A DNA stretch of 64,000 nt from Arthrobacter sp. ISL-48 (lineage in GTDB: Bacteria; Actinomycetota; Actinomycetes; Actinomycetales; Micrococcaceae), in assembly GCF_018613805.1 (NCBI RefSeq), contig NZ_JAGGPL010000024.1, positions 33,409 to 97,408 of the forward strand, given 5' to 3'. The notes under the pieces were generated by a model. That model saw only the letters and a list, made by a program, of their open reading frames with translations, had not been told where the DNA came from and made no database searches. The translations under genes were made by a program, and so were the position numbers. Shown here piece after piece: positions 42,637 through 51,476 of the stretch; the first letter of the stretch is position 1; each line of letters begins with the position of its first letter.

Positions 42637-42715
42637 AGCGGACCTCCATCGGCAGGAGGGGGTCCCCCAAATCGGATGAGGAACACGCTATACGCTTTGT
42701 CATGGAATTGACAAA

Positions 42716-43555
42716 TTAGTCAAGCGGGACCGGCAATCGTTTTCCTCCCAGTGTGGGGGCTTGTGGCCTGGTACTAGATGTCTTAGCCGTCGGCTTCATC
42801 GGGTTGGCTTCGATGAGGATGTTCGTTCCCCACAGATCGGCCGTGTAGCAGCTGACCAGGACAAGCTTGCCCGGTACTTTGGCCCAGATATGGCTATTCT
42901 CGAGCGTGTTCTTGTTTTCGGTGCTGATCGCATAGACCTGATAGAGCTGCGGCCCGTCGGCAGTGGTGATGGTCAGCTGATCGCCCGTCCTGGCTTGGGA
43001 GCTGAGGTTGTTAAAGGCTGATCCCACCCCGTCTGAGCTGTGGCCCACGACGTAGGTGGTGTTGCTGGAGCCCTGCCCCGGGCTGCCGTATGCAGACAGC
43101 CAGTAAGCCTGCAGCGTCTGAGGCGGCGTGATGGAGCCCGTTCCGCTATCCTGCGCTGAAGTTGGAAGCGGAAACACGGCCTGGTCCATCCCAACGGCCG
43201 GGTAGTGGATGTGCGTTGGCTGGTTTTCCCACTCGTTTGCCCCGGACGGTCTGGTTTCAGGTGAGTCCGGGATTTCCTGCTTGGCCGCAGGAACAACCGT
43301 GCCCGGCGAGGCAGGGGCAGTCGCCGCGGTCAGCCCCCCGGCGCCCAAGGGACCCAGGGTAGTTTCCGAAGATGAAGCCGTCGGTTGCAACGGCTCCAGT
43401 CCAACTGTGAGCAGGGTCAGCACCGATGCTCCGAGCAGCCCCGACGCGGTGAGTAGCCTCCCCCGCCGTGAACCAGGGCCGGGGCTGGCCCACGACGCGG
43501 AGCTCATTCGGCGCCGGCCGGAGCTCCGCCTGTGGCGGGCGGTTACCCGCGCCAT
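42716..43555 (-). CDS. Class F-like sortase
   Basis: 279 residues (start ATG 43555; an ATG at 43507 is possible). A basic N-terminus and one membrane helix anchor it. The transpeptidase domain has the catalytic-type His in TTYVVGHSSDG and Cys in KLVLVSCYTADLWGTNILIEANP. The Arg usually found just before the last strand is absent; an Asn occupies that area, so activity is uncertain. It lies 54 bases downstream of the DUF3494 adhesin gene, which carries an LADTG-like sorting end and is the likely substrate. Confidence 0.82.
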   Translation of the reverse strand: MARVTARHRRSSGRRRMSSASWASPGPGSRRGRLLTASGLLGASVLTLLTVGLEPLQPTASSSETTLGPLGAGGLTAATAPASPGTVVPAAKQEIPDSPETRPSGANEWENQPTHIHYPAVGMDQAVFPLPTSAQDSGTGSITPPQTLQAYWLSAYGSPGQGSSNTTYVVGHSSDGVGSAFNNLSSQARTGDQLTITTADGPQLYQVYAISTENKNTLENSHIWAKVPGKLVLVSCYTADLWGTNILIEANPMKPTAKTSSTRPQAPTLGGKRLPVPLD

Positions 43556-43609
43556 GGCCCGCTCCCGGGTTGCGTGTTCATGGCACCGCCCCTGCCGTTG
43601 CTGACTGAT

Positions 43610-44761
43610 CTAGCTGGCCCGGCGTCTGGCCGGGATCAGCAGAGTCCAACCGAGATAGAGCGTCGCAGAAAGCGCAATGATGGCTGCTAGAAGGCTGACA
43701 AGGCGCGCCGGGCTTTCCGGTGCCGTGTGCGTGGCGGTGTCTATGTTCGCTCCCCTGTTGTTTGCCGCTCCTCCACCTGTATCTGCGAGCGGAGCGCCGT
43801 TCGCCGGGACAGTCGCTGAGGGCGTGAGCGGCACAGCAACCGCAGGAGTCGTAGTGGACGGAACGGTGATCGGGCTCAGGCTTGGTGTGGCAACGGGCGT
43901 GACCGAGGCCGTCTCAGTCGGCGTCACCGTGGTTGTTTCCGTGGGCGTGACGGTTGTCGTCTCGGTCGGCGTCACCGTCGCTGTGGCAGTACCGGTTGGC
44001 GTGGTAGCGCAACCGGGAGCAAGAAATACGTTGTTATCCAGGGTGACCGAGCCGTTGCGGGCCAGTGCCCGGCCTTCAACGGTGACACCGGTAGTGACCG
44101 AGATGGACGTCAATGCCAGGATGTTGCCCTTGAAGCTGGTACTTGTCCCCAGTGTTGCCGAGCTGCCCACCTGCCAGAAGACATTGCATGCTTGCGCACT
44201 GTTCGTCAGAACTATGCTGCTCCCCGACGCGGTGATCAGAGTTGAACCGGCCTGAAAGATGAAGACGGAGTTGGCATTGCCTTGCCCGTCCAGCGTTAGC
44301 GCCCCGTTGACGGCCAGCTGTGAACTGGCCGTGTAGACACCGGGGAGTAGCGTTTCACTGACGAGAACGCCTACTGAAGCCCCGGAAGGCCGCCCAGCCG
44401 CATCGTTGTACGCGATGGTGAGGTCCGACTGTGCTTGCGCGGCGCTGGGATCGGCGGCGTGTATCACACCGTTAAAAACAAGACCTGGAGGGAATCCCGT
44501 GATCGAACTGCCCGGGCTGACTCCAAGGTTGCCGTTGAGGACGCTGGGTCCCGTATTAGTGACAGTTTGCCCACCAAGGACCGCGTAGCTACCCGCAGTT
44601 CCCAGTCCCACGGGGGCTTCGGCCGCGTAGGCAGGGGCGAGACCTACAATCCAGGCAAACAGCGCCACAGCTGTGGCCCCGGCACCTATCATGGCGGCTG
44701 CTGTGCGCCGGGTTTTGGTCCTGCGCTGGTCACGCCTGTTTAGCGGATTAGAAGATTTCAC
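43610..44761 (-). CDS. DUF3494 (ice-binding-like) adhesin with LADTG-type anchor
   Basis: 383 residues from GTG 44761, chosen because GGGGAAGG lies seven bases upstream. A signal peptide (AAMIGAGATAVALFAWIVGLAPAYA) is followed by the DUF3494 beta-solenoid (residues ~45-245: GSYAVLGGQTVTNTGPSVLNGNLGVSPG ... SVFIFQAGSTL ... VTLDNNVFLAPGC). Then comes a Thr/Pro/Val linker with repeated TPTETTTV units and an LADTG motif at about 325, a spacer, a hydrophobic helix and RRRAS at the end. DUF3494 proteins include ice-binding and surface-adhesion proteins. The adjacent sortase likely anchors it to the wall. Confidence 0.85.
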   Translation of the reverse strand: MKSSNPLNRRDQRRTKTRRTAAAMIGAGATAVALFAWIVGLAPAYAAEAPVGLGTAGSYAVLGGQTVTNTGPSVLNGNLGVSPGSSITGFPPGLVFNGVIHAADPSAAQAQSDLTIAYNDAAGRPSGASVGVLVSETLLPGVYTASSQLAVNGALTLDGQGNANSVFIFQAGSTLITASGSSIVLTNSAQACNVFWQVGSSATLGTSTSFKGNILALTSISVTTGVTVEGRALARNGSVTLDNNVFLAPGCATTPTGTATATVTPTETTTVTPTETTTVTPTETASVTPVATPSLSPITVPSTTTPAVAVPLTPSATVPANGAPLADTGGGAANNRGANIDTATHTAPESPARLVSLLAAIIALSATLYLGWTLLIPARRRAS

Positions 44762-44931
44762 GGTGTTGCCTTCCCCATGGGACAACTGCCCCCGAAGCTC
44801 AAAAAGTTGGAGTCCGGTAATAGGCGCGAAAGACTGCGGTTTTCGTAAACTTTCCACCGGACCAGAGAGGGAGCCGCGAGACCTGCGGCGAAGATCTAGT
44901 TCGGCGGGCTGAGACGGGTCGCCGAAGTGGT

Positions 44932-44946
44932 GCGGCCTTGGGCCGC
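44932..44946. terminator. Strong GC hairpin in the adhesin leader
   Basis: GCGGCC-TTG-GGCCGC followed on the plus strand by CTCTTT, so it reads as an intrinsic terminator on the plus strand. On the minus strand it falls early in the leader of the DUF3494 gene and could act as an attenuator. Confidence 0.4.
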
Positions 44947-45020
44947 CTCTTTGAGCGTAAGACTTAAACGAACAAATTTCTACAGTAAATGGTTTAAACA
45001 ACCGCGTGTGACGATTAGCA

Positions 45021-45042
45021 ACCGCAGCGCCTTAGGGTGCGG
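45021..45042 (-). terminator. Terminator-like hairpin after the MBL-fold gene
   Basis: On the minus strand ACCGCA pairs with TGCGGT around a loop with CCCTAAGG; it lies 60 bases after the MBL stop codon. Confidence 0.5.
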
Positions 45043-45100
45043 TCCTCGTTAATCACTCAAGCATTCCAGCCAGTAGGCCCCCGATTTACGAGACACTCCC

Positions 45101-45916
45101 CTAATGCTGCGGGCGGGTCTCCTGCAGGCGCTTGATGAACCAGCGGGACTGCTCCGGGCCGTAGGGCAGCACGGGGATGGCCTTGGTTGCATCGCTGGGT
45201 GTGTCGCGGATGGACTGCCAGGCCTGCCGGACGGCGGTGGTCATGGTGTTGGCCATGGTTTTCACGAACTGGTCACTGCAGGGCCTGCCGTGCCCCGGGA
45301 CCAGGAATTCGTAGCGGTGGCGCAGGGCGGAGATATGCCGCAGTGAATCGGCCCATTCCTCGGGGAAGGAGTCCTCGAAGGACGGGTGCGCCCCATGTTC
45401 CACGAGGTCGCCCACGTAGAGGGTCGTCGGGGTACCGACCAGGAGGTCGCCGTCTGTGTGGCCGCGGCCCAGGTAGAACAACGTGGCCGTCAGCCCGCCG
45501 AGGTCCACGAGCACCGGCTGGTCCTTCACAATGGCGTTGGGCACCACCAGTTCAACATTGTCGCCTTCGCCGGTGGACATCTCCGGCTCGAGGGTGCCCA
45601 CAAAGCGGCGCTGCAGGTCGCCACGCTCGTCGATCTCGGTGGCGCAGTTCTGGTGTGCCCAGAATTCGGTGACGCCCTCCTCCGCGAAGACCGCGTTGCC
45701 GAAGAAGTGGTCGTAGTGGGCGTGGGTATTGACGACGACGAGCGGCAGCTGAGTCTTTTCCCGCACGGCGTCCAGGATCTCGCGTCCCTGCCGGGGCCCG
45801 CAGCCGGTATCGATCACCATGGCCCGCTCGGATCCAACAATCAGGCCGGTATTCAGCAGCGAACCTTCGGTGACCAGCACATGGTTGTCCGCGCCGACTT
45901 CGAGCCATTCTGACAT
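45101..45916 (-). CDS. MBL-fold metallo-hydrolase
   Basis: Beta-lactamase-fold hydrolase of 271 residues from the ATG at 45916 (GGAG five bases upstream). The zinc site motif THAHYDH gives H65, H67, D69 and H70, with later ligands in LGRGHTDGD, LYVGDLVEHG and FLVPGHGRP. Close relatives hydrolyse thioesters, lactones or other small substrates; nothing here points to one of them. Divergent from the pectate lyase gene and transcribed alone. Confidence 0.88.
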   Translation of the reverse strand: MSEWLEVGADNHVLVTEGSLLNTGLIVGSERAMVIDTGCGPRQGREILDAVREKTQLPLVVVNTHAHYDHFFGNAVFAEEGVTEFWAHQNCATEIDERGDLQRRFVGTLEPEMSTGEGDNVELVVPNAIVKDQPVLVDLGGLTATLFYLGRGHTDGDLLVGTPTTLYVGDLVEHGAHPSFEDSFPEEWADSLRHISALRHRYEFLVPGHGRPCSDQFVKTMANTMTTAVRQAWQSIRDTPSDATKAIPVLPYGPEQSRWFIKRLQETRPQH

Positions 45917-46218
45917 TGTTTCTCCATACCTCCGGGCAAACAGTTGCGTTGTTCCTGGCCTCGATTCTACCCACGGAGCCTTGGAGTTCCCGGGACCTAC
46001 CGCGACGGCCGTCAGGGCCAAGGTACGGCCGCGACCGCCCTCACATGGCCGCAATATCTTCCCTTTTCTCTTCCTTCCAAGATTATTTCCGATTATCCCT
46101 TGACAGTGAGAAACCGTTTTCCGATAAAGTGGCTCCTGCCGCTTCGCCTATTTTCCGGGTCACAAAGACGGGCCCAGGAACGCGGTTGCGGATTCATTCC
46201 AACGACGGAAGAAGAACC
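45917..46218. other. Divergent intergenic region between MBL and pectate lyase genes
   Basis: 302 bases holding the pectate lyase promoter (46100-46128), AT-rich inverted sequence around GATTATTTCCGATTATCCC (46081-46099) that could bind a regulator, and the promoter of the MBL gene. No gene is seen in it. Confidence 0.5.
46100..46128 (+). promoter_or_regulatory. Consensus-like promoter of the pectin-degradation operon
   Basis: TTGACA (46100-46105), a 17-base spacer and GATAAA (46123-46128). Start of transcription near 46135, giving an 85-base leader. Confidence 0.7.
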
Positions 46219-47601
46219 ATGCCCTTGCGCCTCTCGAACCTTCGTTCTGCCTCATTACCTGCCGGTGCCGTCGCGGCTGCTGTCGCGCTCATGATGGCAG
46301 GACCGTCCGTCGCAGCACCCTCACCACTGGCTGATCCGGCAGCCCTGACAGCCCTGGTCCCACTCGAACGCCAGGTTCTTCCCGAGGCTGATGGCTGGGC
46401 GTCCGCCGCCGAGGGCACCACCGGCGGCTCCACCGCCACTGATCAAAACACCTATGACGTCTCCAACCGCGCCGAGCTGCTCGCAGCGTTCGCAGCTGGA
46501 GGAACCCAGCCCAAGATCATCCGGGTCCACGGGATCATCCAGGCCAACACGGCCCCCGAAGGCACGGCGCTGACCTGTGATGACTATGCCGCCGGCACCG
46601 GATACTCCCTCGGCCAGTACCTTCAGGACTACGATCCTGCCGTCTACGGCCGCGCCCAGAAACCGGCGGGGCCCCAGGAAAGCGCCCGTCGCCAGGCGGC
46701 GGCGAAGCAGGCAGCCACCATCCGCTGGGATATCCCGGCCAACACCACCCTCGTGGGAGCGGATGCCGGGAGCACCATCGAAGGTGCGGCTTTGCGGATC
46801 AACGGCGCCAGCAACGTGGTCGTCCGCAATCTGACCTTCCGCGACTCCGCGGACTGCTTTCCTGCCTGGGATCCGACCGATGGCGAGGAAGGGAACTGGA
46901 ACAGCGAGTACGACTTGCTGCAGGTCATCAACGGCTCGAGCCACGTCTGGATCGATCACTCCAGCTTTACGGACGCCCCGAACCTGGACAGCAGCCAGCC
47001 GCTGTATTTCGGCCGCCACTACCAGGTGCATGACGGGGCGGTCGACGTTACCAACGGCTCGGACCTTGTCACCATGTCCTACAACCGGTTTTCGGATCAC
47101 GACAAGCTTCTGCTCATCGGCTCCACCGACTCCCCCACCCGAGGCGACACCGGCAAGCTTCGCGTGACCATCCACCACAACATTTTTGACAACGTCGGCC
47201 AGCGTGCACCACGTGTCCGGTACGGTCACGTCGACGTGTACAACAACCAGTTCACCGTTTCCGCGGCCAACAGCTCCTCCTACGAATACAGCTTGGGAGC
47301 AGGCATGGAGTCACACCTCTACGCTGAAGCGAACGCCTTCCAGCTGGCGCCGGACGTTCCCGGTGCGAGCATCATCCGTCAGTTCAAAGGCACAACAATC
47401 ACCACCGTGGACAACGCTGTCAACGGCAAGCGCGTTGACATTCTGGCCGAATACAATGCCTCCGTGCCTCCGGCTCAGCAGCTGACCGCGGACACCTCGT
47501 GGACTCCGCAGTTCCGTACCCGTGTGGATGCCGCCCAGGCGGTGCCTGCACTGCTGAAGGACCGGGTCGGCCCGGTCTTCACCTCGGATGAGGTGCGCTG
47601 A
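46219..47601 (+). CDS. Secreted pectate lyase, polysaccharide lyase family 1
   Basis: Beta-elimination of polygalacturonate. 460 residues from ATG 46219, with GGAAGAAG upstream. A Sec signal peptide (AGAVAAAVALMMAGPSVAA) precedes a right-handed beta-helix. PL1 marks: VWIDHSSFTD near residues 243-252, DGAVDVTNGSDLVTMSYNRF, and QRAPRVRYGHVDVYNN near 330, which contains the catalytic-type arginine. An insertion with an Ala/Gln-rich helix (QESARRQAAAKQAA) lies before the barrel core. It is the first gene of a two-gene operon with the esterase fusion; together they degrade pectin outside the cell. Confidence 0.92.
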   Translation: MPLRLSNLRSASLPAGAVAAAVALMMAGPSVAAPSPLADPAALTALVPLERQVLPEADGWASAAEGTTGGSTATDQNTYDVSNRAELLAAFAAGGTQPKIIRVHGIIQANTAPEGTALTCDDYAAGTGYSLGQYLQDYDPAVYGRAQKPAGPQESARRQAAAKQAATIRWDIPANTTLVGADAGSTIEGAALRINGASNVVVRNLTFRDSADCFPAWDPTDGEEGNWNSEYDLLQVINGSSHVWIDHSSFTDAPNLDSSQPLYFGRHYQVHDGAVDVTNGSDLVTMSYNRFSDHDKLLLIGSTDSPTRGDTGKLRVTIHHNIFDNVGQRAPRVRYGHVDVYNNQFTVSAANSSSYEYSLGAGMESHLYAEANAFQLAPDVPGASIIRQFKGTTITTVDNAVNGKRVDILAEYNASVPPAQQLTADTSWTPQFRTRVDAAQAVPALLKDRVGPVFTSDEVR

Positions 47602-49478
47602 TGGCCGCGGCACCCAGCAGGCGTTCCGTGCTCGCGTCCTTTGCGGTCGCCGCAGGCTCCCTGGCCCTCGGGGCGCCTGCAGCGCACGCCGAAGCGCTCA
47701 CCAGATCGCCGGTCCAGACGACGGAGCCGGTGGCCGGACAACGGCGCACCGCCACGACGATCTTCGTCGTCGGAGACTCCACGTCGTCCGTCTACGCGCA
47801 CTCCGAGCGTCCGCGGGCGGGCTGGGGACAGGCCCTACCTCTGCTCGTCGGCCCGCAGGCCGATGTCTTCGACTTCGCCCTTTCAGGGGCTTCGTCGAAG
47901 AGTTATGCCGACGCCGGACTGCTGGACCGGGTTCTCGGCATGATCCAGGACGGCGATTACCTGCTGATTTCCTTCGGCCACAACGATGAGAAGATTGAGG
48001 ATCCCGCCCGGGGAACAGATCCTGCCACAACGTTCAAGGACTACCTGCGCCGATACATCGACGGTGCCGCAGCGCGTGGCGCGAAGCCAGTCCTGGTGAC
48101 GCCAGTGGAACGGCGTCGATTCGACTCCTTCGGCGCGGCGAAGGACACCCACGGGCTTTACCCGCAGGCCGTGCGAGAGCTTGCGGCTGCCTCTGGCACG
48201 CCGTTAGTGGACCTGACAACTGCCTCGAAGGAACTCTGGCAAAAACTCGGGCCGGAGGGAACCAAGACCCACTTCCTCTATGCGAATCCCGGTGAGTACG
48301 CGCAGTACCCGGCGGGAGCAGCGGACAACACTCATTTCCAGGCACGGGGAGCACTGGCTGTTGCCGGAGTCGTCGTCGACGGTTTAAAGGCGATCCGTGC
48401 CGTCCCGCCGGGGTACTTCCGGAACCCGGCGGCTGGTTCAGAGCCCCTCACGGCGCTGTACTGGCCCGCTGACCGTCCCGTGGACGCTTCCGTTGTGCTC
48501 GATGTCGGCCCTGGCAAGGCCTATGCGACGGTGCAGGCGGCTGTTGATGCTGTTCCCCGTGGCAGCACTCAGCGGACGACCATCCGGATCCAACCAGGCA
48601 CCTATCGGGGGACGATCCGGGTGCCCGTGGACAAGCCGAAGGTCTCGTTCGTCGGGCTTGGCGCCGGGCCGGAGGATGTGGTGCTGGTGTACAACAACGC
48701 GTCGGGGACGCCCAAGCCGGACGGCAGCGGGCCCTTCGGCACGGGAGGAAGCGCTTCGGTCAGGATCGACGGCGCCGAATTCAGCGCGGAGAACCTGACC
48801 TTCAGCAACGACTTCGACGAGGCCGCGAACATGTCGATGCCCAACCGGCAGGCCGTCGCCCTCCACATCACCGCCGACCGTTCCGTGCTGAGGAACGTCC
48901 GCTGCCTGGGCAACCAGGACACACTGCTGGTCGACTCCCCCACCCGGGGAGTGCAGGCGCGGTTCTACTTCGCCGACTCGTACATCGAGGGAGACGTCGA
49001 CTTCATTTTCGGACGGGGAACTGCGGTCTTCAGGAACTGCGAGGTCATGTCCCTGGACCGCGGGTCGTCCAACAACGGCTACGTGACGGCGGGCAGCATT
49101 AACGACCAGATCAAACACGGGTATCTCTTTGACGGCTGCCGGTTCGTCTCGAACGCTGCAGCCGGCACTGTGCATCTGGGCCGGCCGTGGCATCCAGGCG
49201 GGGATCCCGCAGCGGTGGCACAGGTCCTCATCCGGGATTCGTGGCTAGGTGGCCACATCGGGCCGACGCCGTGGACCGACATGAGCGGATTCTCCTGGAA
49301 GGATGCCCGGTTCTTCGAGTTCAACAACCGGGGCCCGGGTGCCCAGGTCACTGCGGATCGGCCTCAGCTTCCGGCCGGGCAGGAAAGCGGGTTCACACTC
49401 GCGGCTTACCTGGCCGGCGCTGACGGATGGTCACCCCAGCTCGCGGGGACCAAGGCCGACAGCACGGTGCTTGGGTAG
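47601..49478 (+). CDS. Bifunctional SGNH acetylesterase / pectin methylesterase, Tat-exported
   Basis: 625 residues, start overlapping the lyase stop (TGATG). A Tat signal peptide PSRRSVLASFAVAAGSLAL is followed by an SGNH hydrolase domain (residues ~52-270): VVGDSTSS with the nucleophile Ser60, SFGHNDEK with the Asn/Asp pair, and GAADNTHFQARGA supplying D and H, as in rhamnogalacturonan acetylesterases. The second half (~295-610) is a pectin methylesterase beta-helix with NRQAVALHI, GNQDTLLV, EGDVDFIFGRGTAVF and LGRPW. It would deacetylate and demethylate pectin, preparing it for the lyase. Confidence 0.92.
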   Translation: MAAAPSRRSVLASFAVAAGSLALGAPAAHAEALTRSPVQTTEPVAGQRRTATTIFVVGDSTSSVYAHSERPRAGWGQALPLLVGPQADVFDFALSGASSKSYADAGLLDRVLGMIQDGDYLLISFGHNDEKIEDPARGTDPATTFKDYLRRYIDGAAARGAKPVLVTPVERRRFDSFGAAKDTHGLYPQAVRELAAASGTPLVDLTTASKELWQKLGPEGTKTHFLYANPGEYAQYPAGAADNTHFQARGALAVAGVVVDGLKAIRAVPPGYFRNPAAGSEPLTALYWPADRPVDASVVLDVGPGKAYATVQAAVDAVPRGSTQRTTIRIQPGTYRGTIRVPVDKPKVSFVGLGAGPEDVVLVYNNASGTPKPDGSGPFGTGGSASVRIDGAEFSAENLTFSNDFDEAANMSMPNRQAVALHITADRSVLRNVRCLGNQDTLLVDSPTRGVQARFYFADSYIEGDVDFIFGRGTAVFRNCEVMSLDRGSSNNGYVTAGSINDQIKHGYLFDGCRFVSNAAAGTVHLGRPWHPGGDPAAVAQVLIRDSWLGGHIGPTPWTDMSGFSWKDARFFEFNNRGPGAQVTADRPQLPAGQESGFTLAAYLAGADGWSPQLAGTKADSTVLG

Positions 49479-49550
49479 CGGATCAACCTCGCAGCCCGAG
49501 TGGGACGGCGGGCGCCTTGGATCCTTAGAAGGCCCCGCCGCCGACGGCTG

Positions 49551-49568
49551 AATGTGGACTTCCACATT
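49551..49568. terminator. Palindromic terminator between convergent genes
   Basis: AATGTGGA-CT-TCCACATT is a perfect 8-base stem with TTCTC after it, between the pectin operon and the small membrane protein gene. Confidence 0.55.
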
Positions 49569-49586
49569 TCTCGAATCGAAGTGACC

Positions 49587-49751
49587 TCAGGGGATCTGGC
49601 GGTTTCCGGACCGGTTCATCACAAACAGCGCAATCGCTACTGCCACCAGGATCGGGGCGATCCACAGGAGAAAGGCCAAAACCTTCACTATCGCGCCGAC
49701 GATGAGGGCAAGGACTGCCAAAATGACTAGGACCCAAATAAGAGTTCTCAT
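49587..49751 (-). CDS. 54-residue small membrane protein
   Basis: Starts at ATG 49751 and encodes MRTLIWVLVILAVLALIVGA, continuing as two hydrophobic stretches with a GNRQIP tail. The composition is typical of small actinobacterial membrane proteins of unknown role. The ribosome site (GGGAAC, six bases before the ATG) is weak. Confidence 0.65.
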   Translation of the reverse strand: MRTLIWVLVILAVLALIVGAIVKVLAFLLWIAPILVAVAIALFVMNRSGNRQIP

Positions 49752-49877
49752 GCTGTTCCCACGCTCTCCTGGTACGGATTGCCTGTCGCGGATGACTGAT
49801 CTTACGGCCACGGTCAGGCCCAAACAAGCAACTGCCACCTTTAAGCCTCGAAACGCGGACCTGCGTACCATCGGGCT

Positions 49878-50033
49878 ATGGGGACAAAGCAACACAAGGC
49901 CTTCTGCGCTGCTTGCGGCAGGACAACCAACCACGTGACTGTGTATCAAGAGGCCGACGACGGCGGCCAACTGGTTGCGTTCGTCACATGTTCCGAGCAC
50001 AAAGACTCGGGCCGCAACGTTTGCGCCTCTTAG
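49878..50033 (+). CDS. 51-residue CxxC protein (zinc-ribbon-like)
   Basis: ATG 49878; begins MGTKQHKAFCAACGRTTNHV and continues to DDGGQLVAFVTCSEHKDSGRNVCAS. The CAAC pair and two later cysteines could form a zinc site. There is no strong ribosome site. A DNA stretch of about 20 bases encoding DGGQLVA recurs at 54557-54577, suggesting a related fragment there. Confidence 0.5.
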   Translation: MGTKQHKAFCAACGRTTNHVTVYQEADDGGQLVAFVTCSEHKDSGRNVCAS

Positions 50034-50067
50034 CGTCGACCCAGTTGGCCTCGCCTAGAGATTCCCA

Positions 50068-51474
50068 CTAGACATCAGCCAAGACCGACCCTGGATTCTC
50101 GATCGCGTCAGCAACAAAGCGCAGGAAGCCGGCTGCCGTGCCACCGTCACAAACGCGGTGATCAAAGGTGAGAGTCAGCTCGGTCACTTTGCGGACAGCC
50201 AACTCGCCGTTCACCACCCACGGCTTGTCCATGATGCGTCCCAAGCCAAGGATCGCCACCTCGGGATGATTAATAATTGCCGCCGAACCGTCCACCCCGA
50301 AAATGCCGTAGTTGTTGAGCGTGAAGGTGCCGCTGCCAAGTTCGGCCGGTGTTGCTTTGCCCTCGCGAACCACGTTTGTCAGCCGGCGGATCTCAGCGTC
50401 CAGTTCGCGGGCGCTCAGCGTTTCGGCCCGGTTGATCGACGGGACCATCAGCCCCCGGTCCGTCTGGGCCGCAAAACCCAGATTGATACCCTCAAACGCA
50501 ACGATCTCCAAGGAATCATCAGCCGTAGTTTCGATCCGCGAGTTCAGCTCCGGATACTTCTTCAGGCCCGCAGTCACGAAGCGCGCGATGAAGCCGAGCA
50601 AACCCGGGGCCTCCGCTCCGTTTTGCTTCAGGCCGCTGCGGAGTTCCACGAGAGCGGTTGCATCCACATCCACCCAGACTGTGGCTTCCGGGATCTCCGA
50701 GCGGCTGCGGGCCAAGTTTGCAGCGACGGCTTTGCGAACGCCCGTAACCGGTGTGCGGGAAGCGATGCCCAGACCAGTACGGGAGTCCATGGGCTTCCGC
50801 GGAGCTGGAGTCGCGGCCGAACTTTCCGCTTCCTGCACATCCGGGGCAGAAATGGCAGCTTCGACGTCGCTGCGCCTGATCAGTCCACTCTCGCCCGATC
50901 CGTGGATCCCGCCGAGGTCAACGCCATGCTCGCGAGCCATGCGGCGCACCAGCGGTGAGATGACGGCGCCCAGTTTGCCAGGGACCCTGGTGCGCATAAG
51001 CAGAAGATCGTCAGCCGCCTTTTCAGCTTCGGAAACGGAACTTACCGTCGATGCCGCCAAGGGGTCGCCGGTACCCAGCGACCCGCTTGTTTGCTTCCGC
51101 GCCCTGGTCCTTCGCGCAGAACCGCTGCCGCCAGGAGTCCCGTAGCCGATCAGCACGTTCCCTGATCCGGCTTTCTCCTCTTCGCGGTATGTATTGCCCA
51201 CGGCTTCAGCGGGCTCAACCGCCGGAGCCCCAGCGGGAGCCACCGAGATCAGGGGCTTCCCAACATCCAGCGTCTGGCCTGGCTCGCCATGCAGTTCTGT
51301 CACGGTCCCCGCGTAGGGCGACGGAACTTCCACCATCGACTTGGCTGTTTCCACTTCTGCGATGGGCTGGTCGACGCGGATCTGATCGCCCACGGAGACG
51401 AGCCAGTTCACCAGTTCTGCTTCTGTCAGGCCTTCACCGAGGTCGGGGAGAAGGAATACCCTCGTTTCGCTCAT
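50068..51474 (-). CDS. 2-Oxoacid dehydrogenase E2 (lipoamide acyltransferase)
   Basis: 468 residues from ATG 51474. An N-terminal lipoyl domain has the lipoyl lysine K45 in EVETAKSMVEVP, a flexible Ala/Ser-rich linker follows, then the peripheral subunit-binding domain (SPLVRRMAREHGVDLGGIHGSGESGLI), another linker and the catalytic domain with TFDHRVCDGGTAAGFL carrying the His and Asp of acyl transfer. With E1alpha and E1beta upstream it forms a branched-chain 2-oxoacid dehydrogenase-type complex. E3 is not in the window. A decayed relative lies at 58616-59438. Confidence 0.93.
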   Translation of the reverse strand: MSETRVFLLPDLGEGLTEAELVNWLVSVGDQIRVDQPIAEVETAKSMVEVPSPYAGTVTELHGEPGQTLDVGKPLISVAPAGAPAVEPAEAVGNTYREEEKAGSGNVLIGYGTPGGSGSARRTRARKQTSGSLGTGDPLAASTVSSVSEAEKAADDLLLMRTRVPGKLGAVISPLVRRMAREHGVDLGGIHGSGESGLIRRSDVEAAISAPDVQEAESSAATPAPRKPMDSRTGLGIASRTPVTGVRKAVAANLARSRSEIPEATVWVDVDATALVELRSGLKQNGAEAPGLLGFIARFVTAGLKKYPELNSRIETTADDSLEIVAFEGINLGFAAQTDRGLMVPSINRAETLSARELDAEIRRLTNVVREGKATPAELGSGTFTLNNYGIFGVDGSAAIINHPEVAILGLGRIMDKPWVVNGELAVRKVTELTLTFDHRVCDGGTAAGFLRFVADAIENPGSVLADV

Positions 51475-51476
51475 GA

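Larger units (their letters stand above)
44762..45100. other. Leader of the adhesin gene and convergent terminators
   Basis: 339 bases. On the minus strand it carries an AT-rich promoter-like stretch near 44960-45000 (with the palindrome GTTTAAAC), a hairpin GCGGCC-TTG-GGCCGC (44932-44946) and a leader of about 200 bases before the DUF3494 start. No known riboswitch motif was found. The terminator of the MBL gene lies at 45021-45042. Confidence 0.45.

Noticed and set aside
44762..45000. Cyclic di-GMP riboswitch upstream of the adhesin gene
   Set aside because: The conserved core of the GEMM class could not be found; only generic hairpins are present.
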